DNA from: Pelagicoccus sp. SDUM812005
GTDB taxonomy: Bacteria; Verrucomicrobiota; Verrucomicrobiia; Opitutales; Opitutaceae
Reading direction: 5' to 3'
Length of the DNA: 64,000 bases
NCBI RefSeq assembly: GCF_031127875.1
Contig: NZ_JARXIA010000006.1
Location: forward strand, 62,001 to 126,000
Shown here piece after piece: positions 9,172-17,982 of the stretch. Position 1 is the first letter of the stretch; every line of letters starts with the position of its first letter. The notes below the pieces were generated by a model. It searched no databases. It worked only from the letters and a program-made list of their open reading frames with translations, and was not told the DNA's origin. Position numbers and translations under genes: made by a program.

Positions 9172-9717
9172 TTAGGCTTCTAGGGACACGAGGGAGCAGG
9201 ATTTGTAGTAGCCGGTGGCACGTTTGACGACGGGAAAAACTTGGGCGGCGGCGATGACGAGGGCGAGCTCGATCAGGGTAGCGGGGCCGAGCTCCCACTT
9301 GAGTTCGCTGCGCAGGGTTTCGCAGTCGGGGCTGCCGGCGAGGCAGGCGCGGGCGAAGGCTTGGGTGCGGGCCAGCAGCTCGGGAAGTTCGCCTTGGTCG
9401 AAGACGAGGGCTTTGATGAGGGTGTCGGAGAGGCCGGCTTCCTGGGCGAAGCGGATGGCGAGCTGGAGGCAGGGGCCGCAGTCGGCGTAGCGGTAGGCGG
9501 TGAGCTTGGCGGCGAAATAGACTTCGAGCGGGGCGTGGACGCGGTGTCCTGCCATGGGGACGAAGTTGTTGAAGGTCTCGAGGGCTTCGGGGGCGTGCTC
9601 GAGCATGGCCTTCATGTAGGTGGCGTCGTAGCCGTAGGCGGCTTCGAAGGATTCGATCTGGCTGAGGGCAGCCTGTTTTGGCTCGGTGGCCTTGGGGGTT
9701 GTTTTTGTCGTCATCAC
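9172..9717 (-). CDS. Carboxymuconolactone decarboxylase/AhpD-like protein
   Basis: The 181-residue all-helical protein has the CMD/AhpD core: VPMAGHRVHAPLEVYFAAKL followed by the redox pair in DCGPCLQLAIRFAQEAG (CxxC at about 100-103). The AhpD relay histidine four residues after the second Cys is absent (Ala instead), so peroxidase-reductant activity is uncertain. CMD-like proteins are the best-known targets of ECF41 sigma factors. This is the first gene of that operon, 4 bases before the sigma gene. Either GTG at 9717 or ATG at 9714 could start it. The promoter lies so close that the mRNA may be nearly leaderless. The physiological substrate is unknown. Confidence 0.88.
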   Translation of the reverse strand: MMTTKTTPKATEPKQAALSQIESFEAAYGYDATYMKAMLEHAPEALETFNNFVPMAGHRVHAPLEVYFAAKLTAYRYADCGPCLQLAIRFAQEAGLSDTLIKALVFDQGELPELLARTQAFARACLAGSPDCETLRSELKWELGPATLIELALVIAAAQVFPVVKRATGYYKSCSLVSLEA

Positions 9718-9724
9718 TGGGGAT

Positions 9725-9751
9725 GACGAGATGGGAGAAGCGAACGTGACA
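9725..9751 (-). promoter_or_regulatory. Candidate ECF41-type promoter (TGTCACG-N16-CGTC)
   Basis: On the minus strand TGTCACG (9751-9745) is followed after 16 bases by CGTC (9728-9725), matching the ECF41 -35/-10 pattern (TGTCACA and CGTC). It sits just upstream of the AhpD-like gene that leads the sigma operon. The expected start of transcription is near 9718, only a few bases from the start codon. Confidence 0.75.
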
Positions 9752-9853
9752 GGACGAAGGTCTTTTTCTTGAGGAAAAGAACTGCGGAAGAGGGGCGCGG
9801 CGTTGGCGCCGGCCCGTCTGCTCTAATGATGCTCTCGGTCAGGGGCGGCCGCG

Positions 9854-11290
9854 TTACTGGGCGGGAACGAGGCGGTAGATGGAGCCGATGCGGGGGGATT
9901 GTTGGGTGAGCAGCACGTAGAGATAGCCGTCGGGGGCGCTGTATACGTCGCGGATGCGTCCTTGGCCTTTGAATACGATTTCGTCGGCGACGACTTGCTC
10001 GCCTTCGATGGTGAGGCGGTGGAGTTCTTCGGATGCCATGCCGGAGACGAAGAGGTTGTTTTTCCACTGCGGGAATTTGTCGCCGGTATAGAAGTCGATG
10101 CCGCAGATGGCGATGGAGGGGACCCAGTAGTGCTTGGGCTGCTCCATGCCTTGCTTGGCGGTGAGGTCGGTGATGGGGGAACCGTTGTAGTTCATCCCGT
10201 AGGTGATGACGGGCCAGCCGTAGTTGAGGCCGGGGCGAAGGAGATTGGTTTCGTCGCCGCCGCGGGGGCCGTGCTCGACTTCCCAAATGTCTCCAGTTTC
10301 TGGATGCGCGTCGAGGCCCTGGGGGTTACGGTGGCCGTAGGACCAGATGGTGGCGAGGGCGTTGGGAGTGTCGAAGAAGGGGTTGTCGGCGGGGATGCGT
10401 CCGTCGTCGTGGATACGGTGGATCTTGCCGTTGGGGCGGCTGAGGTCCTGGGCTTGGTCTTGGCGTCCGCGGTCGCCGATGCCGAAGTAGAGGTATCCGT
10501 CTTGGAAGACGAAGCGGGTGCCGTAGTGGGCTCCGGCGGAGGTGTGGAGGTCTTTGGGGGCATGGTAGATTTCTTCTTGGTCGATCCACTTGTCGCCTTG
10601 TATTCGCCCACGCACTACGGCGGTCATGCCAGCGTTCTTGCCGTTTTCCTTGCCGCCGACGTTTTCGGAGTAGCCGAGGTAGATCCAGCCGTTGTTGGCG
10701 TAGTCGGGGTGCTTTTGGACTTCGAGGAGTCCGCCTTGGCCGTGTTGCCAGACTTCGGGGGTGCCTTGGATGGCGGTGCGCTGGCCGTCTTGGAAGCGCC
10801 AGAGGATGCCGTCGCGCTGGGTGACGAGCAGGGAGTCGTCGGGCAGGAATTCGAGGGCCCAGAGGATGCCTTCGCCTTCGCCGACTTTTTCGAGGGTGAA
10901 GCTGTGCTTTTCGGAGGTGAAGATGCCGTCCTTGGGCTGGAAGGCGTCTTGGGGGAGCTCGGCGCGGGCGGCGATCTGGGTTTGCTCGCGGATGTAGATG
11001 ACGAGGGAGCGGATTTGCTTTTCCGAGAGGGAGTGCTTCCAGGGGATCATCTCGGTGTCGGGGATGCCTTCGGCGATGACGCGGGCGATGTCGGCGTCGC
11101 TGCTGCCGTGGGCCCAGACGCCGTCGACGAGGGAGCTGCCTTGGCCGCCGCGCAGGTTTTCTCCGTGGCAGGTGGCGCAGTAGGTGTTGAAGAGTTCGCT
11201 GACGTCTCCGGATCCGATGCGGTTTTGGGCGGAGGCGGAGTGGGCGAGGGTGGCGAGCGCGAGCGCGGCGATGGGGGCGTATGGTTTCAT
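9854..11290 (-). CDS. Cytochrome c / PQQ-dependent sugar dehydrogenase fusion (YliI/Asd-like)
   Basis: A signal peptide (MKPYAPIAALALATLAHSASA) precedes a c-type haem domain with CATCH at about residues 38-42 and a downstream Met ligand region. A six-bladed beta-propeller of the soluble glucose/aldose sugar dehydrogenase family follows (LWALEFLPDDSLLVTQRDG, GTRFVFQDGYLYFGIGDRG, WEVEHGPRGGDETN). The protein is probably periplasmic, oxidising aldoses with PQQ and passing electrons to its own haem. I place the start at the ATG at 11290 because it gives a clean signal peptide; the frame continues upstream to a TTG at 11362 without one. The gene is monocistronic. No PQQ synthesis genes are in the window. 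Confidence 0.9.
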   Translation of the reverse strand: MKPYAPIAALALATLAHSASAQNRIGSGDVSELFNTYCATCHGENLRGGQGSSLVDGVWAHGSSDADIARVIAEGIPDTEMIPWKHSLSEKQIRSLVIYIREQTQIAARAELPQDAFQPKDGIFTSEKHSFTLEKVGEGEGILWALEFLPDDSLLVTQRDGILWRFQDGQRTAIQGTPEVWQHGQGGLLEVQKHPDYANNGWIYLGYSENVGGKENGKNAGMTAVVRGRIQGDKWIDQEEIYHAPKDLHTSAGAHYGTRFVFQDGYLYFGIGDRGRQDQAQDLSRPNGKIHRIHDDGRIPADNPFFDTPNALATIWSYGHRNPQGLDAHPETGDIWEVEHGPRGGDETNLLRPGLNYGWPVITYGMNYNGSPITDLTAKQGMEQPKHYWVPSIAICGIDFYTGDKFPQWKNNLFVSGMASEELHRLTIEGEQVVADEIVFKGQGRIRDVYSAPDGYLYVLLTQQSPRIGSIYRLVPAQ

Positions 11291-11395
11291 GGCGTTAGAG
11301 CGGGGGATTGTTGGGAGGAATCTTCCGATTGCCAGACGAATGGCTGGGAAGATCTCTTGCAATCTTGTCTAACAGTTGAGCCGGACGCCCGGCGG

Positions 11396-11818
11396 CTAGC
11401 GGGGGGAGGGGGTGCTCGCCTTTTCGGGGTGGTGGCGGAGCTCGGCGTCCACGTGGCAGATGTGGTGGGAGAGCCAGTGTTCGATCTTGCTGAAGAGCTG
11501 GAGGGCCCACGCTTTTGAGTAGCCGTGGTGGCGGTAGTCCTGGACGTTGCGGGCGAAGAAGGCTTTGAACTCGAGGTGCTCGGAGCGGTTCTTTTGGGCG
11601 ACGGGGCAGCGGCGCTTGAGCATGCAGGCTTCCTCGTAGCGGAAGTGGTTTGCGATGTAGGTTTCGAGGAAGCTGAGCAGGTGGTCGACTTCTCTGGTAT
11701 CGACGTCCTCTTGCTGGGCTAGGGCTTCGAGCTTGTTGGCGAAGCGAAAGATTTGCTGGTGCTGTTCGTCGATATGAGAGTCGTGGGTCGCGAATTGGTT
11801 TTTCCATTCGATAGCCAT
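11396..11818 (-). CDS. Bacteriohemerythrin
   Basis: The 140-residue four-helix protein begins MAIEWKNQFATHDSHIDEQH. The di-iron ligands of hemerythrins are all present: His in HDSHIDEQH, HFRYEE (His and Glu), HLEF, and the C-terminal HHICHVD (His and Asp). It should bind O2 reversibly in the cytoplasm, for storage or sensing. The ATG at 11818 is chosen because GGAGG stands 7 bases before it; a longer frame starting at 11869 lacks such a site. It lies upstream of the sugar dehydrogenase on the same strand, 105 bases away. Confidence 0.92.
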   Translation of the reverse strand: MAIEWKNQFATHDSHIDEQHQQIFRFANKLEALAQQEDVDTREVDHLLSFLETYIANHFRYEEACMLKRRCPVAQKNRSEHLEFKAFFARNVQDYRHHGYSKAWALQLFSKIEHWLSHHICHVDAELRHHPEKASTPSPR

Positions 11819-12063
11819 GTACGTCCTCCGGATCGGAATCAGTTTTGCGCGCAAGGGGAAGGCCGGCAACGCCAGCTTGGATTGGCTGGCGAAGTATTAG
11901 GAGGGGTTGTGGGGCGCTTAAGGCGGCGGGGAGTCTGGTTATGGGCCTGCGCGAACAAATCAGAACGGCGCGCTGGTTTGGTGTCGGGTGGGGCGAGGTT
12001 TTTTTGGGGAGGGTTTGCGCTGCGGGACGGGCGTGAAGCCCGCGCCCTACGGTGATCTTGCAA
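11819..12063. other. Intergenic region with a GC-rich repeat fragment
   Basis: No convincing gene. At about 12029-12053 lies GCGTGAAGCCCGCGCCCTAC, one member of a dispersed family whose minus-strand form begins with GTAGGGCG; a tandem pair of related units occurs at 51981-52052. The rest shows no clear structure. Confidence 0.5.
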
Positions 12064-12096
12064 AACAGCCCGGCTGCTTGCGCGGGCCGGGCTGTT
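12064..12096 (-). terminator. Strong hairpin terminator after the RNase E/G gene
   Basis: An 11-bp perfect stem AACAGCCCGGC/GCCGGGCTGTT with an 11-base loop lies 60 bases past the stop of the ribonuclease gene. On the minus strand it ends in TTTTG. Its symmetry would let it work from both sides. Confidence 0.75.
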
Positions 12097-12156
12097 GGAT
12101 TTGGGGTGGGTAAGTGCGGTTGCGGCGGGGTGGGGCCGCGAGCGTGACCTTGGGGC

Positions 12157-13905
12157 TTAGCCGTAGGCGGCTCCGGTTTCGACGTCGATGACTCGGTAGT
12201 TTTCGACGTGGAAGTTGGGGTCGGCTCGGAAGGTGAGCTGGGCGTTGTAGTCTTTCTCGAGGGAGATGAGCAGGTCGGCGTCCTCTTCGCGCAGGCGATC
12301 GATGATCGAGGGGTTGACGAGGATGCGCAGCTTGATGGGTCGCTCGAGGTCGGGGGTGCGGTTGCGGGCGCGGCGGATGATGCCGGAGAGCTTGCGCTGG
12401 AGTTCGACGGAGACGGTGGTACCGGATTTGACGATGCCTTTGCCGCGGCAGTAGGGGCAGTCGGTGTAGAGGCCGGAGGAGACGGATTCCTGCATGCGCT
12501 GGCGGGTCATTTGCATGATGCCGAGCGGGGAGATGGGCAGGATGTGGGTCTTGGCCTTGTCGGCTGCCATGGCGTCGCGCATGCGGGAGAGGATGGCGTT
12601 GCGGTGGCGGCGCTGCTTCATGTCGATGAAGTCGATGATGATGAGTCCGCCGATGTTGCGCAGGCGGATCTGGCGGGCGACTTCTTCGGCGGCTTCGCAG
12701 TTTACCTGGAAGATGGTGTCGTTTTCGTTGCCCTTGTTCTTGTGGGAGCCGGTGTTGACGTCGATGGCGATGAGGGCCTCGGTCTCTTCGATGACGATGG
12801 CGCCTCCGGAGGGGAGGGGCACTTGCCGTTGGAAGGTTTGCTCGATCTGCTTCTCGATGTTGTAGCGCTCGAAGATGGGGATGGAGTCCTTGTAGAGCTG
12901 GATCTTGGAGGTGGAGCGCTTGGAGATCTGGGCGACGGTTTCGGAGATGCGCTCGTGGTCTTCGGCGTTGTCGATGAGGACGCGGTCGATGTCTTCGGTG
13001 AGGAAGTCGCGCACGGTGCGCTCGGCGAGGTCTGGCTCCTTGTAGAGGCAGGCGGGGGCGCGAGCGGAGTCCATCTTCTTTTGGATCTTCTCCCAGGTTT
13101 GCAGGAGGATGTGGAGGTCGCGCACGAAGTAGCGGGCTTTTTTGCCTTCGCCGGCGGTGCGGACGATGATGCCCATGCCTTCGGGGATGGTGAGGTCGCG
13201 GATGATCTTCTTGAGGCGGGCGCGTTCCTTGTTGTCTTCGATCTTGCGGGAGATGCCGCATTGGTCGGAGTTGGGAACGAGAACGATGAAGCGTCCGGGG
13301 AGGGAGAGGTTGGTGGTGGAGCGGGGGCCTTTGGTACCGATGGGGCCTTTGGTGATCTGGATGACGATCTCGGTGCCGATGGGGTAGTGCTGGGGGATGT
13401 CCTTGAGGGGGATCTTGGCCTGCTTCTTCTTTTTCTTGGAAGAGTTGACGCGGACGACCTCGATGGAGGAGTCGGCTTCCTGGGGCTGGATGTCCCAGTA
13501 GTGCAGGAAGGCGTTCTTGGGCATGCCGATGTCGACGAAGGCGGCTTTGAGGCCGGGGTCGAGGTTTTTGATGCGGCCTTTGAAGATGCCGCCGACGATG
13601 CGTTGGGCGGAGTGGCGTCGCTCGATGTCGAACTTGTCGAGGATGCCGTCGACGAGGGAGCCGACTCGGATTTCGAGGGGCTCGGAGTTGATGATGAGTT
13701 CGCGGTAGGGTTTTTTCTCCCCTTTGAACTTTTCAATGATCTTGGTCATTAGCGGGCGTTTCTTGGCGCGCTGGTTCGCTTCCGCCCGGAGCTTGTCCTG
13801 ATCGACGCGGGTGCCGGTCTGGGGCTTGGGTGGGTGGCGAAGCTCTTCGTCTAGTTTGCTCGCTTGGTCTGGTGCTTGGTTTTTGTTTGTTTCTTGTTCG
13901 CTCAT
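12157..13905 (-). CDS. rng: Ribonuclease E/G family endoribonuclease
   Basis: This 582-residue protein has a short acidic/basic N-terminal tail, an S1 RNA-binding domain ([20 protein letters not shown], about 105-125, with a KKKKK insertion), a 5'-sensor/RNase H-like region, and the catalytic DNase-I-like domain with both metal-binding Asp segments: LIAIDVNTG and [11 protein letters not shown]. The zinc-link CPYCRGKG is present at about 475. The length is between E. coli RNase G (489) and RNase E (1061), so it lacks a long degradosome scaffold. It should cleave AU-rich single-stranded RNA in mRNA decay and rRNA/tRNA maturation. It follows rodA, an order linking RNA processing and cell-shape genes in many bacteria. 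Confidence 0.94.
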   Translation of the reverse strand: MSEQETNKNQAPDQASKLDEELRHPPKPQTGTRVDQDKLRAEANQRAKKRPLMTKIIEKFKGEKKPYRELIINSEPLEIRVGSLVDGILDKFDIERRHSAQRIVGGIFKGRIKNLDPGLKAAFVDIGMPKNAFLHYWDIQPQEADSSIEVVRVNSSKKKKKQAKIPLKDIPQHYPIGTEIVIQITKGPIGTKGPRSTTNLSLPGRFIVLVPNSDQCGISRKIEDNKERARLKKIIRDLTIPEGMGIIVRTAGEGKKARYFVRDLHILLQTWEKIQKKMDSARAPACLYKEPDLAERTVRDFLTEDIDRVLIDNAEDHERISETVAQISKRSTSKIQLYKDSIPIFERYNIEKQIEQTFQRQVPLPSGGAIVIEETEALIAIDVNTGSHKNKGNENDTIFQVNCEAAEEVARQIRLRNIGGLIIIDFIDMKQRRHRNAILSRMRDAMAADKAKTHILPISPLGIMQMTRQRMQESVSSGLYTDCPYCRGKGIVKSGTTVSVELQRKLSGIIRRARNRTPDLERPIKLRILVNPSIIDRLREEDADLLISLEKDYNAQLTFRADPNFHVENYRVIDVETGAAYG

Positions 13906-14026
13906 TTGGGCGCGTTTCCTGTGTTTCTGCAGGGGGCGGCCTTGAATGGAGAGCGGCGGCGGTTTGGTTTCCTGTTTGGACGGTATTTCTCGAAGGCGTT
14001 GGGCGCGTCGGCTTTTTAGGGCAGAC

Positions 14027-15229
14027 TTAGAAATCCTTTCGATAGCGATAGACGCTTTGAACCAGTCCCAGGAGGATGCAGCAGCTCACCATGAAGGTGC
14101 CTCCATGACTTAAGAAGGGGAGCGGCAATCCTGTGATCGGCATCAGGCCAATAGTCATAGCGATGTTCACGAAGACGTGGACGGAGAACAGGGCGACGAC
14201 GCCAAGCACGAGCAAGGTACCGAAGCGGTCCTTGGCTTGGCCGGCGATGCGCAGGCTGTTTGCTAGTAATATTCCGAAGAGGCTGATCACGACTGCGCTT
14301 CCGATAAAGCCGGCTTCTTCCGCGAGTACGGAGAAGATGAAGTCGTTATGGGCTACCGACCGGGGCAGGTAGCCGAGTTGGGCCTGGGAGCCCTGTCTGA
14401 CGCCTTTGCCAAACAGGCCGCCCGAGGCGACTGAAATGATGGATTGTTCCCGGTTCCAGCCGGTCCCGCGTGGGTCGGCTTTGTCGGGGTTTACGAAGGT
14501 TAAAATGCGGTTGCGTTGGTAATCTTTGAGGGGGAACCAGGTGGTTTCCTGGTAGCGGCCGTCGATGTTTTGAGGATCGATGCCGTTTTCGTCTAAAAAT
14601 TTTACGTAGTTGTGGTTATCGATTAAAATGGCTCCCACCAGCGCCACGAAAAGGAGGATGGCGGTGGTGAAAAAACGTTTGGAAAGGTTAGAGGCGTATA
14701 GTTGCGCGAACACGAAGAAGGGTATGACCATGGACGATCCAAGGTCGGGCTGAGCCAAGATCAATAGAAAGGGTATGGAAATCGCAAGCGCCATTTTAGC
14801 AAGCACTTGGAGAGAATCCTTCACGTCTCCGACCTCGGAGCGGGTGAGGATGCTGGCGCTGATGACGATGCCGGCGAGCTTGGCGACTTCGACGGGCTGG
14901 AAGGTGTAGAAGCCGAGGTTGAGCCAGCGTTCCGCTCCGTAGCGCGAGACGCCTAGGGGGCTCCATTTGACCATGACGAGCATGACGACGGCGAGCAGCC
15001 AGAGCCAGTGGCTGTACTTCATGAAGAGGGCGTAGTTGGTGAGGGAGATGCCGGTGTAGAGGCTCATGCCGATGAAGAGCCAGGCGATTTGGCTGAGCCA
15101 CTCGCTGCCGCCGCGGGAGGACTGGGCGCTGTATATAAAGAGGATGCCGATGGCGGCGAGCAGCAGCATGCAGATGGGGTTGATGAGATCGACCCTGGGA
15201 TGGTGGTGCTTGTTGGAAGACGGGAGCAA
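14027..15229 (-). CDS. rodA: Rod-shape SEDS peptidoglycan polymerase RodA
   Basis: The 400-residue membrane protein has about 10 spans and the SEDS signature near its end ([11 protein letters not shown], about 365-375). The glycosyltransferase-loop motif [22 protein letters not shown] is at about 255-276, and [19 protein letters not shown] is a RodA rather than FtsW trait. It polymerises lipid II during elongation with a class B PBP. The apparent first codon is a TTG at 15229 with no clear ribosome binding site, so the true start is slightly uncertain. It lies upstream of the RNase E/G gene (121-bp gap). No mreBCD or PBP2 gene lies in the window, although the gene immediately upstream is divergent. 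Confidence 0.93.
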   Translation of the reverse strand: MLPSSNKHHHPRVDLINPICMLLLAAIGILFIYSAQSSRGGSEWLSQIAWLFIGMSLYTGISLTNYALFMKYSHWLWLLAVVMLVMVKWSPLGVSRYGAERWLNLGFYTFQPVEVAKLAGIVISASILTRSEVGDVKDSLQVLAKMALAISIPFLLILAQPDLGSSMVIPFFVFAQLYASNLSKRFFTTAILLFVALVGAILIDNHNYVKFLDENGIDPQNIDGRYQETTWFPLKDYQRNRILTFVNPDKADPRGTGWNREQSIISVASGGLFGKGVRQGSQAQLGYLPRSVAHNDFIFSVLAEEAGFIGSAVVISLFGILLANSLRIAGQAKDRFGTLLVLGVVALFSVHVFVNIAMTIGLMPITGLPLPFLSHGGTFMVSCCILLGLVQSVYRYRKDF

Positions 15230-15385
15230 GGCAGGAGAAGGTGGTGAGTGGTAAGCAGCGAGCGGTGAATGCGCGGTGGGCGCGGCTGGGGCTCACTTCT
15301 GCTGGCTTGAGATTGGTCTGGGGCTGGCGGAAATGGGAAGGAAAAAGAGTGGCGGCGGCGGGGTTTTGTTTCCTAATTTCGAGCC

Positions 15386-15775
15386 TTGGAATCGAAAGGT
15401 CTAGATAAGGTGCGTATCGACCGCTGGCTTTGGGCGGTGCGGGTTTTCAAGACGCGTGGCGACGCGGCGGAAGCCTGCAAGGGCGGCAAGGTGGAAATCG
15501 GGGGCGAGAACGTGAAGCCGTCCCGCCCGGTTCGGGTCGGCGAAACGGTGGAGGTGATGAAGGACGGAGTCCTGCGGGAGTACAAGGTGCTGGGCTTGCT
15601 GCTGAAGCGGGTGGGAGCGAAGGTGGCGGCCAATTTCGTGGAGGACCTGACCCCTCCGGAGCGCTTGGAGGCGCGACGGGAAACGCTGGCTCAGGTGGTC
15701 CTGAGGCGGGAGGCGGGCAGCGGGCGGCCGACCAAGCGGGAGCGGCGGGACATGGAGCGGCTGTTCGGGGATTGA
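15386..15775 (+). CDS. S4-domain RNA-binding protein, Hsp15/HslR-like
   Basis: The 129-residue basic protein opens with the S4 fold: VRIDRWLWAVRVFKTRGDAAEACKGGKVEI, the alpha-L motif of Hsp15. The Hsp15-like basic tail has TPPE and GSGRPTKRERRDMERL. Hsp15 binds stalled 50S subunits carrying nascent peptidyl-tRNA, and this protein likely has a related ribosome-recycling role. The start is uncertain. A TTG at 15386 gives 129 residues; a GTG at 15410 would begin directly at the S4 motif. It is divergent from rodA and probably has its own promoter in the 156-bp gap. Confidence 0.87.
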   Translation: MESKGLDKVRIDRWLWAVRVFKTRGDAAEACKGGKVEIGGENVKPSRPVRVGETVEVMKDGVLREYKVLGLLLKRVGAKVAANFVEDLTPPERLEARRETLAQVVLRREAGSGRPTKRERRDMERLFGD

Positions 15776-15847
15776 TAGGGGAGTTTTCCGGTTCGAGATT
15801 CGTTCTTTTGGCGTTGGATTTTTGGAGGGGCGTTCTAGCTTGGCGAA

Positions 15848-16027
15848 ATGGAAGAAGAACCGAAGGAACCGAGTAAGGTGAAGACCATCTACTTGCCGGT
15901 GGCAATTGCGTCGGCGTTTGCGCTGGTGCTGTGGATCGGCATGCCGGAGCTCGGCGTTTTGGCGATCGGCTCGGCTTGGTTCGGAACGGTGCTATTCATG
16001 AGCCTCTGGGGCGCCTTCTACTCGTGA
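15848..16027 (+). CDS. Small two-span membrane protein upstream of ilvA
   Basis: A 59-residue frame (MEEEPKEPSKVKTIYLPVAI...) has a charged N-terminus and two hydrophobic segments (about 15-30 and 38-57) separated by a GMPEL turn. Its TGA overlaps the GTG start of the threonine deaminase gene (GTGA), so the two are probably translationally coupled. I do not recognise a family. Overlap with ilvA and the well-formed hydrophobic pattern argue that it is real. Confidence 0.65.
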   Translation: MEEEPKEPSKVKTIYLPVAIASAFALVLWIGMPELGVLAIGSAWFGTVLFMSLWGAFYS

Positions 16028-17544
16028 GCGAAGCGGATCTAGAGGAGCTCTTTAACGAGACCTTGGCGGCGCGGCGACGCGTCTACGAGGCGGCTTCGGC
16101 GACGCCGCTGGAGAAGCTGGAGCTGGGCACGGAGGAGGAGGTCTACGTGAAGCGGGAGGACACTTCTCCGATCCACGCCTACAAGTGGCGCGGCGCCTAC
16201 AACCGCATGAAGCTGCTCAGCGAGGGCGAGCGGAAGCGGGGCGTGGTGTGCGCCTCGGCGGGCAACCATGCCCAAGGGGTGGCCTTGGCGGCCCGGAAGC
16301 TGGGCACGACGGCGACGGTTTTTATGCCGCGTTCGACGCCGCTGATGAAGCAGGAGGCGGTGAAGGCGATCGGCGGATCGGCGGTGAAGGTGATTTTGGA
16401 GGGCGACGCTTACGACGAAGCCTCGGCGGCGGCGAAGGCTTTGTCGGCGGAGACGGGGCAGACTTTTGTGCATCCATACGACGACTTGGCGGTGATCGCG
16501 GGCCAGGGGACTATGGCGGACGAGATCGTGATGGCCGGCGTAGGAGCGTTTGACGTGGTCTACTTGCAGATCGGCGGCGGTGGAATGGCGTCGGGCGTGG
16601 CCTGCTGGCTGAAGCGCTACTATCCGGAGATCGAGGTGGTCGGGGTGGAAGGCGTGGACCAGGCGTCCATGGCGGCTGCGGTGGCGAACGGGTCTCCGGT
16701 TACCTTGGAGTACTTGGATGTGTTTTGCGACGGGACGGCGGTGAAGCGGGCGGGCGATTTGACGAGCCAGTTTTGCGCGAAGCTGATCGACCGTTTCGTG
16801 ACGGTGACGAACGCGGAAGTGTGCGCGGCGGTGCAGCTGCTTTGGGAGCGCTTGCGGGCGATTCCGGAGCCGGCCGGCGCCATGGGGCTGGCGGCTTGGA
16901 TGAAGGAGCGCGAGCGCTGCCGCGGGAAGCGGGTGCTGACCATCATGTGCGGCGGCAACATGGACTTCGGCCAGCTGTCGTGGATCGTGCGCCATGCGGG
17001 CATCGGTTCGGCTCACCGCAAGTACTACCGTTTCGAGATCGAGGAGCGTCCGGGGGCATTGCTGTCGCTGCTGGAGCGCTTTCCGGCAGGGGTGAGCATC
17101 GTGGAGTTTCAGCACGGAGCGGTGCAGGGGCGAGCGGCGAAGCCGGTGATCGGCTTGGACGCGATGCCTCAGGAGCTGCAGTTGTTCGAGAGGAACTTGC
17201 AGGCTTTGAGCATTCCTTACGAGGATGCGACGGGCCAGGAGGACGTGGAGTTTCGCATCATCCACTACGATGCGGCCATGCTGGAGCGTCCGCTCTTTAT
17301 CCGGATCGAGTTTCCGGAGCGCCCGGGGGCCTTGAAGGAGTTTTTGGGCAACAATTGCCGCGACGCCAGTATCGTCTATTTCAATTACAACTACACGGGC
17401 GAGCGCGTGGGGCGGGCTTTGATCGGCTTCGATTTCGCGAGCGACGCGTCGCGGGCGGCGTTTCGCGTTGCGGTGCTGGAGCGCGATACGGTCCTGCGCT
17501 ACGCGAAGGAGATTTCGCCCGAGGCGATGAGGCGGATTGTATAG
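16024..17544 (+). CDS. ilvA: Threonine ammonia-lyase (threonine deaminase), biosynthetic, two ACT-like domains
   Basis: The roughly 506-residue protein has the PLP lysine in SPIHAYKWRGAYNR, the phosphate/substrate loop SAGNHAQGVALAA, the glycine loop IGGGGMASG, and two C-terminal ACT-like regulatory repeats (RFEIEERPGALLSLLERF and FIRIEFPERPGALKEFL). It converts L-threonine to 2-oxobutanoate and ammonia, the first step to isoleucine, and the ACT repeats are the usual site of isoleucine inhibition. The start is taken as the GTG at 16024, overlapping the stop of the small membrane protein gene. The frame is open further upstream but encodes no family sequence there. Confidence 0.95.
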   Translation: MSEADLEELFNETLAARRRVYEAASATPLEKLELGTEEEVYVKREDTSPIHAYKWRGAYNRMKLLSEGERKRGVVCASAGNHAQGVALAARKLGTTATVFMPRSTPLMKQEAVKAIGGSAVKVILEGDAYDEASAAAKALSAETGQTFVHPYDDLAVIAGQGTMADEIVMAGVGAFDVVYLQIGGGGMASGVACWLKRYYPEIEVVGVEGVDQASMAAAVANGSPVTLEYLDVFCDGTAVKRAGDLTSQFCAKLIDRFVTVTNAEVCAAVQLLWERLRAIPEPAGAMGLAAWMKERERCRGKRVLTIMCGGNMDFGQLSWIVRHAGIGSAHRKYYRFEIEERPGALLSLLERFPAGVSIVEFQHGAVQGRAAKPVIGLDAMPQELQLFERNLQALSIPYEDATGQEDVEFRIIHYDAAMLERPLFIRIEFPERPGALKEFLGNNCRDASIVYFNYNYTGERVGRALIGFDFASDASRAAFRVAVLERDTVLRYAKEISPEAMRRIV

Positions 17545-17982
17545 GTCTACTGGCTGCTGGGTTCTGGGTACAGGGCTGAGAGTAGGTAAGCGGTTTAGGG
17601 GTGGTCTTTCGGGGAGGTGAGGGTTTCCCTGATGTGGGGTTGCTTTGGGTTAAGTTGCTGTTTGTTAGATGGTTGTAATCTATACGGTGGGGCGGGTTTG
17701 CGTGAATCCCTTATTGGAGAGGGATTGGAACCCTAGGAGTGTAAAGAATTCTGAAAAAAAGGAGGCTTTAGGAGCGGAAACGGCGGCGCTTCACAGGTTC
17801 TTTACAGGATTCCTGAGCGCTGCCCCTCAGGCACCCTAGAGGATTTGCGCATTTGGCCCCTATTGCCCGCATAGGGGGCAAGCTGAGAGGTAAGTTCCTG
17901 AAGGTGAGTTGCTTGCTGGGGGTGTTTTTTCGAGCGATTGTTTAGTCAATCCAGCAGATCCCACTGCGAAACAAACAACATC
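17545..17982. other. Intergenic region upstream of the VPDSG-CTERM gene
   Basis: No gene seen. A small hairpin (CCCCTAT, 7-base loop, ATAGGGG) lies at about 17857-17877 with no T-run, so it is more likely a leader or regulatory element than a terminator. The promoter of the downstream gene should lie here, but I could not pick one with confidence. Confidence 0.4.

Noticed and set aside
9899-11518. 539-codon plus-strand frame opposite the sugar dehydrogenase
   Set aside because: Complement of an unambiguous enzyme gene with haem and propeller motifs; the product is compositionally biased.
12208-13752. 514-codon plus-strand frame opposite the RNase E/G gene
   Set aside because: Same effect: a Gly/Asp/Val-rich shadow of a conserved gene.
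15931-16023. N-terminal extension of threonine deaminase to 15931
   Set aside because: The added 31 residues do not resemble the family and overlap the small membrane protein frame; the GTG at 16024 fits.
17853-17866. Possible sigma-54 promoter (TGGC...TTGC) before the VPDSG-CTERM gene
   Set aside because: Spacing between the GG and GC elements is 8 rather than the required 10 bases, and the segment is part of a hairpin.
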